Shown here one piece after another: positions 1 through 4,968 of a stretch of 5,263 nucleotides of DNA (the first letter of the stretch is position 1; each line of letters begins with the position of its first letter). Source of the DNA: CAZFNQ01 sp964520375. GTDB taxonomy: Bacteria; Patescibacteriota; Saccharimonadia; Saccharimonadales; JANWIN01. A program made the position numbers and the translations under genes. The DNA lies in the NCBI GenBank assembly GCA_964520375.1, contig CAZFNQ010000031.1, positions 1 through 5,263 of the forward strand. The letters run 5' to 3'. The notes below the pieces were generated by a model. It was not told the origin of the DNA, did not search any database, and was given only the letters and a program-made list of their open reading frames with translations.

Positions 1-16
1 TAGCATTAGCATCATC

Positions 17-25
17 TGTTATAAT
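17..25 (+). promoter_or_regulatory. Extended -10 promoter of the gtrA/LexA-like operon
   Basis: The sequence TGTTATAAT is a perfect TATAAT hexamer (20-25) preceded by the TG of an extended -10 element (17-18). Transcription would start near 32, leaving a leader of about 17 bases before the ATG at 49. A -35 box would fall at the very start of the window or outside it, so it cannot be judged. The element sits inside an inverted repeat, CTGTT at 16-20 and AACAG at 31-35, and a second one, TGTT at 17-20 and AACA at 27-30. These could be an operator. Confidence 0.6.
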
Positions 26-48
26 GAACAAACAGCGAAAAGATTAAA

Positions 49-489
49 ATGTTTAAACTCAAGAAAAAAGAATCCCGTGAAGTTAAACGCATAACAGAAT
101 ACTTAGTAAGCGGTGGGGCCTACTTTTGGAGTGGCTACCTAGCTTTTTTTGTCGGCGATAAGATATTCCACCTAAATTTATGGTGGGCTAAATTAGCAGC
201 CAACCTGTTTGGTTGGTCAGTTAATTATTTACTGCAACGTTACTGGGTCTTTAACAACCCTAAATTGTCTAAACACCGGCTGGATGTAACTAGTCGCTAC
301 CTGTTAATAACGGCTGTGGATTTTATTATTGATTACTATATTGTCCGAGGGCTTAAATCAATTGGCATATCTCCTTATATCGGTCAGTTTATGTCGTCTG
401 CCTTTTTCACAGTTTGGAACTACCTATGGTATAGACTATGGGTTTTCCCTGATAAATTTCCACGTCATAAGCGTATATCGGTGGCATAA
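49..489 (+). CDS. GtrA-family small membrane protein
   Basis: This 146-residue protein fits the GtrA family: small four-helix membrane proteins linked to polysaccharide or teichoic acid synthesis, thought to help move undecaprenyl-phosphate-linked sugars across the membrane. Four hydrophobic segments are visible at roughly 16-38, 44-63, 83-102 and 110-130. The family signature N-[FY]-x3-R-x-WVF occurs twice, once in each half (residues 59-68 and 124-133), showing the internal duplication typical of the family. The N-terminus is lysine-rich and probably cytoplasmic, and the C-terminus is also basic. Length is normal for the family. The ATG at 49 has only a weak purine-rich stretch as ribosome binding site, which fits a short leader. 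Only three bases separate it from the LexA-like gene, so the two are surely co-transcribed. The exact sugar substrate cannot be told from sequence. Confidence 0.88.
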   Translation: MFKLKKKESREVKRITEYLVSGGAYFWSGYLAFFVGDKIFHLNLWWAKLAANLFGWSVNYLLQRYWVFNNPKLSKHRLDVTSRYLLITAVDFIIDYYIVRGLKSIGISPYIGQFMSSAFFTVWNYLWYRLWVFPDKFPRHKRISVA

Positions 490-492
490 ATT

Positions 493-936
493 ATGGTAGA
501 AACTATCCGGCCAACAAAAAAACAGCGTGAACTCCTAACTTTTATTGAGCAATTTATTGCCTCGCGTGGCTATAGCCCCAGCTACCGTGAAATTATGAGT
601 GGCCTTAAATATTCGTCTGTGGCCACCGTGGCCCTACATGTTAATAGTCTTATTAAACGCGGGCATCTTAACAAACGTGATCATTCTGCCAGATCTTTAG
701 AAGTGGTTAATAATAACACTGATGCCAAGCTAGCGACTAACCAAGTTAAAGAAGCAGAAGAAAAATGGCTAGTGTCTAAGATTGATTACTTCTTTGACAG
801 AGCCGAGAAGAGTAGCCATTTGCCTCAAGCTGAACTTGACGAGCTTTATGTACTCATCGGTGCACTTAAAGTTCTAGGGTTAGAAGGCGCGGCACAATCC
901 TTTATGCCTCGCCTAAGTGCGCTGAAAAAGCGATAG
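493..936 (+). CDS. LexA-type winged-helix protein lacking the S24 peptidase domain
   Basis: This 147-residue protein begins with a LexA N-terminal DNA-binding domain (about residues 6-72). The pattern TKKQRELLTFIEQFI, then GYSPSYREI, then SSVATVALHVNSLIKRGHL matches helix 1, the pre-helix-2 turn, and the recognition helix followed by the wing of LexA. In ordinary LexA (about 200 residues) a serine/lysine S24 self-cleavage domain follows. Here residues 75-147 are instead a charged, mostly helical tail of unknown type without the Ala-Gly cleavage site or a recognisable catalytic Ser/Lys pair. It is therefore probably a DNA-binding repressor or activator not inactivated by RecA-stimulated cleavage, and the tail may dimerise or bind a partner. 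The start is supported by GGTGG at 480-484, eight bases upstream. It is co-transcribed with the GtrA gene. Calling it LexA or assigning SOS control would go beyond the evidence. Confidence 0.8.
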   Translation: MVETIRPTKKQRELLTFIEQFIASRGYSPSYREIMSGLKYSSVATVALHVNSLIKRGHLNKRDHSARSLEVVNNNTDAKLATNQVKEAEEKWLVSKIDYFFDRAEKSSHLPQAELDELYVLIGALKVLGLEGAAQSFMPRLSALKKR

Positions 937-968
937 TAAAATTACTACACCTGATTGCTTGATGCTTG

Positions 969-977
969 TGCTACGAT
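969..977 (+). promoter_or_regulatory. Probable extended -10 promoter of the riboswitch leader
   Basis: TGCTACGAT is an extended -10 element: TG at 969-970, then TACGAT at 972-977, matching four of six consensus bases. There is no convincing -35 box. Transcription would start near 984, about a dozen bases before the aptamer, which is a sensible position. A perfect ten-base palindrome, TTGTTAACAA (982-991), lies over the predicted start site and could be an operator. Confidence 0.4.
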
Positions 978-995
978 AGGGTTGTTAACAATTTT

Positions 996-1117
996 AAGCT
1001 GGAAGTGCGGTGAGAATCCGCAGGCAGTGCCGCTACGGTGATGTCCGTTTTTACGGAATAAGTCCGACACAGCAATTAAGACTCCCGAGCAGGAGCGACT
1101 GAAAATGATTTTCAAGG
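996..1117 (+). ncRNA. Cobalamin-riboswitch-like leader aptamer and switching region
   Basis: The leader carries the conserved core of cobalamin riboswitches in order. GGAAGT at 1001-1006 is followed by the stem-loop GCGG-TGAGAAT-CCGC (1007-1021), the classic GGTGAGAATCC element. Next come GTGCCGCTACGGTGAT (1027-1042), the counterpart of the usual CCGCAACGGT junction, a peripheral hairpin TCCGT-TTTT-ACGGA (1044-1057) and AAGTCCGACAC (1060-1070). A B12-box-like stretch, GAGCAGGAGCGACTG, lies at 1087-1101. GCTG (998-1001) pairs with CAGC (1070-1073) to close the aptamer. The middle is compact: the large peripheral arms of many classical members are missing, as in the shorter cobalamin classes. 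Ligand type (adenosyl-, methyl- or hydroxo-cobalamin) cannot be read from the sequence. The leader sits directly before the gene at 1149 and ends in a terminator, so it is expected to switch that gene off when ligand is bound. Confidence 0.75.
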
Positions 1118-1146
1118 CCCTTGCTCATAACAAAGCAAGGGTTTTT
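1118..1146 (+). terminator. Riboswitch expression platform: intrinsic terminator that also masks the ribosome binding site
   Basis: An eight-base-pair perfect stem, CCCTTGCT (1118-1125) with AGCAAGGG (1134-1141), encloses an eight-base loop and is followed by five T residues (1142-1146). This is the form of a rho-independent terminator. The start codon at 1149 lies two bases after the T run, and the only Shine-Dalgarno-like bases for it, AAGG at 1137-1140 (eight bases before the ATG), are in the 3' arm. Hairpin formation would therefore both stop transcription and hide the ribosome site. The 5' arm and loop (1120-1126) can instead pair with 1087-1093 of the B12-box region, giving a possible antiterminator. 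Confidence 0.75.
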
Positions 1147-1148
1147 AA

Positions 1149-2291
1149 ATGGCCGAAACACTGGCTATTAACACAGAATATATTAAGCAAGAATGGCGTG
1201 AAAAACCGCTACGTTATGATCTGCGAACCCAGTTTGCTGAACTGGTTAACGGCAGTATGCGGACCGACTTTGAACTTCGGCTTGTCGGTGATGACCTGAT
1301 AGGCGAAGATGACCGTGGTCTGAGAGAGATTGCCAATAAGGGCTTGGCTGAGGCTAAAGTTATGGCCAAGTTAAATCCCAAACTATGGTTTGGGGTACGC
1401 CGCTGCGGCTTTGAAGCCGATGAAATTGATGAAGCAATAGCTATGGCCCGCGGAGACGGCCCAAACACAATGATAATTGAATCTGACTTCCCCCAAGAGC
1501 TTATGGCTGCTACAGAAGACGTCGGTGGCTACAATGTTGTTCGTAAACAAAACATGCAACGCGTTTTAATTCGTGGATCAAATGGCGTTGTTCATATGTA
1601 CTCTCAAAGTCTGGATGGCTCAAACCGCCAGGCGCTGGAAGCTATCTATGCTAATTTTGGTATCGAACCGGAGCCCGGCGAGCTTCTACCTCAACGCATA
1701 CGAGTTGATTTACCAGAAACACAGCAGAGCACTCTAATTGATGATCTGACAGCTATCTATGACAGGAACCTGGCAAGTCAATTTGGCGGTGCCTGGTATG
1801 CTGGCCGTCGGCAGACTGATTACCGCAATACCTATGAATTTGTTTGTCAACAAAGTGACTTGATTGAAGAATGCGTTAGGCTTGAAAAGCTTGGTTGGCT
1901 TAACTCTAAATTTATGTACAACGTAGCGGCAGAAATGAATAAGCGCTTTTTAGCTAGTGAGCATAACATTATACAAACTGTGTCTCGCTTAACTACCGCC
2001 AGTCCGGCAGTTCTTCATCATCAGCTTGAACAAGCCGGGGCCGAAGCTCGGCAAATGGGCTTAGCCTTTAGCGCCTGCGGTGTGACGCTACGGGCTGAAG
2101 GAATAGATAATTCCACAGAAAATCAAATGGACTTGGCTGGATACGGCAATAAATCAGGCGAAGACAAGTACGGTCCACTAACATTTAAATGTGAGAAGGG
2201 GCATACCAACACACGGCCGCCTAATAAATTAATAGATAAGTGCACAACCTGCGGTAAAAGTGTCAGTTGTGGTCCTAAATCTGCAAAGTAA
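1149..2291 (+). CDS. Protein of unknown function with C-terminal zinc-ribbon-like cluster, under cobalamin-type riboswitch
   Basis: I do not recognise this 380-residue protein. It looks soluble, with no signal peptide or membrane segment. Residues 1-130 are acidic and probably helical. Around 125-170 is a compact section (GGYNVVRKQNMQRVLIRG, then VVHMYSQSLDGSNRQALEAIY) that looks like a folded alpha/beta unit. Residues 190-310 are mainly helical. The last 35 residues hold C348-x3-H352 and C365-x2-C368 plus C374, a plausible zinc ribbon. The ATG at 1149 follows the terminator T run and uses AAGG at 1137-1140 as ribosome site. A riboswitch of this type usually controls cobalamin transport or synthesis, or a B12-independent substitute enzyme, but I see no cobalamin-binding DxHxxG motif, corrinoid-enzyme signature or transporter features. 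A NadD-like gene follows after 16 bases, so the two likely share a transcript. Function is left open. Confidence 0.85.
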   Translation: MAETLAINTEYIKQEWREKPLRYDLRTQFAELVNGSMRTDFELRLVGDDLIGEDDRGLREIANKGLAEAKVMAKLNPKLWFGVRRCGFEADEIDEAIAMARGDGPNTMIIESDFPQELMAATEDVGGYNVVRKQNMQRVLIRGSNGVVHMYSQSLDGSNRQALEAIYANFGIEPEPGELLPQRIRVDLPETQQSTLIDDLTAIYDRNLASQFGGAWYAGRRQTDYRNTYEFVCQQSDLIEECVRLEKLGWLNSKFMYNVAAEMNKRFLASEHNIIQTVSRLTTASPAVLHHQLEQAGAEARQMGLAFSACGVTLRAEGIDNSTENQMDLAGYGNKSGEDKYGPLTFKCEKGHTNTRPPNKLIDKCTTCGKSVSCGPKSAK

Positions 2292-2307
2292 TACAATAAG
2301 ACATAAG

Positions 2308-2919
2308 ATGACTAAACGTATTGGAATTTTTAGCGGAGTGTTTGATCCTATCCATAGTGGCCATGTCGGGTTGGCCCAAGCAGCAGCCAAAGAGGCAAAG
2401 CTGGACAGAGTCTACTTTTTAATAGAATCCAGACCCAGAAGAAAATCTGGCGTGACTCACCAAGCACATAGAGTTGCTATGACAAAACTTGCCCTGGCGC
2501 CGCACCCTAGTCTTAAATTGCTGGAATTTCCAGATAAGCAGCTGTCAGTAGCTAAAACTCTACCCAGGCTTAACCAACATTTTCCTAATGACGAACTAGT
2601 ATTTCTGGCTGGGGCAGATATCCTCCAACACATGCCCACCTGGCCGCTAATTGAGCGGTTATTGGGTCATGTGGAACTTGTGGTGGGAACTAAAGGACCG
2701 ATTGAGGCAACCCAAATTAAGAAGCTAATAAAGAATTTGCCAATCCAGCCGAAGAAGCTGTTAATTATTAAAAGTCCGCACCCAGATACATCTTCAAAAA
2801 GTATTCGAGACGCTGTCCAAAAAGGCAGAATAGCCAGCGATCTAATGCCAAGCGTTGAGGATTATATTAAAAAGCACTGGCTCTACGTTTCGCCTTCTGT
2901 CACCATTTCTTCTTCATAA
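2308..2919 (+). CDS. nadD: NadD-like nicotinate-nucleotide adenylyltransferase
   Basis: This 203-residue protein belongs to the HxGH nucleotidyltransferase superfamily. GIFSGVFDPIHSGH (residues 6-19) is the ATP-binding motif, with H16 and H19 forming HxGH. GADIL at 102-106 followed by W112 matches the GxD...W segment of NadD, and TSSKSIR (161-167) is the C-terminal ISxTxIR motif. NadD joins ATP and nicotinate mononucleotide to make deamido-NAD, the second-last step of NAD synthesis. The segment near residue 42, where NadD usually has a PxHK-like sequence, reads RPRRKSG, so substrate preference is a little uncertain. I chose the ATG at 2308, which gives the motif at its usual distance from the N-terminus; an in-frame ATG at 2260 would overlap the upstream gene. 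The ribosome site is weak, suggesting coupling to the upstream gene 16 bases away. The last dozen residues, beyond the usual family end at KKHWLY, lie in the overlap with the antiporter gene. Confidence 0.8.
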   Translation: MTKRIGIFSGVFDPIHSGHVGLAQAAAKEAKLDRVYFLIESRPRRKSGVTHQAHRVAMTKLALAPHPSLKLLEFPDKQLSVAKTLPRLNQHFPNDELVFLAGADILQHMPTWPLIERLLGHVELVVGTKGPIEATQIKKLIKNLPIQPKKLLIIKSPHPDTSSKSIRDAVQKGRIASDLMPSVEDYIKKHWLYVSPSVTISSS

Positions 2920-4592
2920 TGACTGTGCAAATATGCCAGATGCTTTTCCCGGTACTCTTTAAATTCGCTTTTCTTGAGTCCACTGCGCTTTATAATCGAG
3001 CTAATTTTCTCACTGCCAATGTAATGGGGCATCATTACGTAACTAGCTCCCAAATCATATAATTCTTCAGCCTCGGCGACATTATCTGCGTGGCATATTA
3101 TTACTGCCCGACTATTTTTCTTAGCTAGCAGGCGAACTAAAAATACTGTGGCATCAAAATCAGTGATGGTAGAAACCACCAGTTTAGGTTTTTCCAGTCC
3201 GATTTCTTCAAGTAGTTCTATGTCGGTAATATCACCGTAGATGTACTCTATTTTCTGATGTTCCAAAATATCTATAACTTCCGGGTCATAGTCAACCACT
3301 ACAAAGCTGTGTTTTAAGCTTTCAAATAGTTTTAAAAATTCTGAGCCACCTTTGTGATAACCAAACAGTACTAGATCGAATGTTCGACGTCGGTCGCTGG
3401 TGGCGCCATTGGTTCTGTGACGCTCAAACATACCCAGATCGACTTCAAACAGCTCATAGAGCTTATCGGCGTAAATAATCATGTAGGCGCTAATGGCAAT
3501 TGAAATCAGGGCCACTATCGTAATAACAGCTACCAGATCATTTGATACCAAGCCCTGTCTGTTGCCTAAAATTATAAATACCAGTGAAAACTCACTGACT
3601 TGGGCAGTAGCCACGGCTGTCTTGAAGCTAGTGTTTTTGGTGTAGCCCATAAAGCCCATGATAGCCAGCACGATTAATGGCTTAATGACAATCACAACAA
3701 AACTACCAATAACTATTGCTGGTAAAAGTGTGCCAATATGGTCGAAACTTAGCCGAGTGCCAAGAGTTATAAAAAACACTATGATAAAAAAGTCTCTCAG
3801 TGGCCTAAGCCGGGCGCTGACTTCCCTAGTAAAGGGTAAACTGGCCAGGGCAACACCTGCTAATAAGGCACCCATTTCCAGAGAAAAACCGGCTCGTTCA
3901 AATAGGGCCGCAAAACCAAAGCCCCAGCCAATAGCAAACAAAAATAGTAGTTCCTGACTGCCAGCTATGAATTTATGCACCCTGGGTAATATAACTGTGC
4001 CTATAAAAAACAGCGGTATGGCTATGGCCGAGCCTTTTAAAACCAGCCAGCTAAGCTCATTTAGGGTAAAACCGTGATCACTTGCTTGGGCGGTTACAAA
4101 TAGTAGGGCCGTTGCTGCGACGACATCTTGGATCAACAGGATACCAGTTACAACTTTGCCGTATAGGCGGGTTTGTTCTCTTTTATCACTTAGCAGTTTT
4201 AAAATAATAATTGTGCTGCTAAAAGCTAGCGCAACTCCAAAAAACAGTGATTCTAGTCGGGTATAACCCAGTGTCAGACCACCGCCATAGCCAATCGCCA
4301 CGCTTAAAATAACCTGTAAAATACCGGTTATGCCGGCAACTTTGCCCACTTCTTTTATAACTTTGGGATTTAGTCCCAGGCCAATAATGAATAGCAGCAG
4401 AGCAATGCCGATGCTAGAAAAAGCGTCTATAGTCTGAGGAGATTTAATTAAGTGCAGCACCGATGGCCCAACAATGATACCGGTGATAATATGGCCAATA
4501 ATTAGCGGCTGGCGAATCAAGCGCATAATAATGGCCATACCAGCACCCAGGGCAATAATTAAACTCAATTCAGCAAAAATGCTTTCGTGCAT
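2883..4592 (-). CDS. Kef/CPA2-type monovalent cation:proton antiporter with TrkA-N (RCK) domain
   Basis: The 569-residue membrane protein has about 12-13 hydrophobic segments over residues 5-376, forming a CPA2 Na+/H+-exchanger domain. Family marks include QPLIIGHIITGIIVGP (28-43), GILLIQDVVA with the conserved Q155-D156 pair, and ERAGFSLEMGALLAGVAL (232-249). A cytoplasmic TrkA-N Rossmann domain follows (about 404-530): GYHKGGSEF is a variant of GxGxxG, D434 ends the second strand as in NAD-binding forms, and YGDITD follows. Proteins of this architecture exchange K+ or Na+ for H+, controlled by nucleotide or redox ligands, in pH and osmotic balance. A short charged tail ends the protein. I chose ATG at 4592: GAG lies six bases upstream of it, while the alternative TTG at 4598 abuts that GAG. 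It lies downstream of the DsbA-like gene on the same strand, across 376 bases, so it probably has its own promoter. Whether the ion is K+ or Na+ is not decided. Confidence 0.9.
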   Translation of the reverse strand: MHESIFAELSLIIALGAGMAIIMRLIRQPLIIGHIITGIIVGPSVLHLIKSPQTIDAFSSIGIALLLFIIGLGLNPKVIKEVGKVAGITGILQVILSVAIGYGGGLTLGYTRLESLFFGVALAFSSTIIILKLLSDKREQTRLYGKVVTGILLIQDVVAATALLFVTAQASDHGFTLNELSWLVLKGSAIAIPLFFIGTVILPRVHKFIAGSQELLFLFAIGWGFGFAALFERAGFSLEMGALLAGVALASLPFTREVSARLRPLRDFFIIVFFITLGTRLSFDHIGTLLPAIVIGSFVVIVIKPLIVLAIMGFMGYTKNTSFKTAVATAQVSEFSLVFIILGNRQGLVSNDLVAVITIVALISIAISAYMIIYADKLYELFEVDLGMFERHRTNGATSDRRRTFDLVLFGYHKGGSEFLKLFESLKHSFVVVDYDPEVIDILEHQKIEYIYGDITDIELLEEIGLEKPKLVVSTITDFDATVFLVRLLAKKNSRAVIICHADNVAEAEELYDLGASYVMMPHYIGSEKISSIIKRSGLKKSEFKEYREKHLAYLHSHYEEEMVTEGET

Positions 4593-4743
4593 AGTCAACT
4601 CAATTTTACAGCATAAGCGCTACATAAAAAGCCATTGACAAACACTAGCGTTATATGCAAGTATTAATGGACTTCAGGTAACATCAATTACGATGCTTCC
4701 GAAGACAAAAATAACCGGCTAAAATTCAAAAAGAGTTTATTAG

Positions 4744-4784
4744 TTGGTAAATAAAAATAAAACACCACTGAGACTATGGTGTTT
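4744..4784 (-). terminator. Probable intrinsic terminator of the DsbA-like gene
   Basis: AAACACCA (4760-4767) and TGGTGTTT (4777-4784) form a perfect eight-base-pair stem around a nine-base loop. Read on the minus strand, the stem is followed by TATTTTTATTT, a T-rich tract, which gives it terminator direction toward the left. The plus strand has only three T residues after the stem, so it is not a good plus-strand terminator. It lies about 185 bases downstream of the DsbA-like stop codon, which would leave a long 3' untranslated region. Confidence 0.5.
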
Positions 4785-4807
4785 AGGGTGTGGGAGGAAA
4801 TGGCATA

Positions 4808-4897
4808 ATGCCTATAAAAATAAAAACAATATCAAGGAGTTATAGAGTGGAAGTCAAAGTGCGACGGCCAAAATGGCAACAGTTTATATCGTATTAG
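4808..4897 (+). CDS. Possible small basic protein of 29 residues
   Basis: An ATG at 4808 opens a 29-codon frame ending in TAG at 4895-4897. It begins MPIKIKTISRSYRVEV and ends RRPKWQQFISY, so it is strongly basic. Two strong Shine-Dalgarno sequences serve the same frame: GGGAGGA at 4792-4798, about ten bases before the ATG, and AAGGAG at 4834-4839, eight bases before an in-frame GTG at 4847 that would give a 16-residue form. A two-codon ATG-GCA-TAA frame at 4800-4808 overlaps the start as TAATG. No homology is recognised, and frames this short arise by chance. The ribosome sites are the main support, since several real genes here have weaker ones. Confidence 0.28.
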   Translation: MPIKIKTISRSYRVEVKVRRPKWQQFISY

Positions 4898-4968
4898 GTG
4901 CTAACAGTTAGAGCTTGGAATAGGCTAACTAACTGGAAGCTAAGGCCTTATTTCTAGCAGATAAGTTA

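Larger units (their letters stand above)
4593..4968. other. 376-base intergenic region between the antiporter and the DsbA-like gene
   Basis: This is the longest gene-poor stretch. It should hold the antiporter promoter (minus strand); the best candidate is TATAAC at about 4650-4655 read on the minus strand, without a good -35 box, so it is not called separately. It also holds a minus-strand terminator-like hairpin (4744-4784), a possible small ORF on the plus strand (4808-4897) and a perfect ten-base palindrome TAAGGCCTTA (4941-4950). A plus-strand -10-like TAAAAT at 4720-4725 has a poor -35. I see no tRNA, rRNA, tmRNA or SRP-like signature and no tandem repeats. Confidence 0.6.

Noticed and set aside
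1214..1468. 84-residue minus-strand frame inside the 380-residue gene
   Set aside because: Its serine/arginine-rich, low-complexity composition is typical of an antisense shadow; no ribosome site or domain supports it.
2260..2307. Upstream ATG at 2260 as the start of nadD
   Set aside because: It would add 16 residues before the GxFxGxFDPxHxGH motif, which normally lies within the first ten or so residues, and would overlap the preceding gene by 32 bases.
2457..2639. 60-residue minus-strand frame inside nadD
   Set aside because: Lies wholly antisense to a well-supported enzyme gene and has no recognisable features.
3658..3957. 99-residue plus-strand frame antisense to the antiporter
   Set aside because: Composition (Lys/Ala/Pro/Ser-rich) reflects the reverse complement of membrane-segment codons; no supporting signals.
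4593..4598. TTG at 4598 as the antiporter start
   Set aside because: The GAG ribosome-site bases directly abut TTG, leaving no spacing; the ATG two codons later is correctly spaced.
4635..4663. Plus-strand promoter with a perfect TTGACA at 4635-4640
   Set aside because: No good -10 at 16-18 bases: the best TATTAA is 21 bases away, and the hexamers at proper distance match three of six bases or fewer. Kept only as a remark.
4901..4945. Hairpins AGTTAG/CTAACT and AGCTT/AAGCT as a plus-strand terminator
   Set aside because: Stems are only five to six pairs with long loops and no T run follows.
4600..4968. tRNA, tmRNA, SRP RNA or CRISPR array in the largest spacer
   Set aside because: No T-loop GTTCGA motif, CCA end, conserved SRP loop or repeated spacer units were seen.
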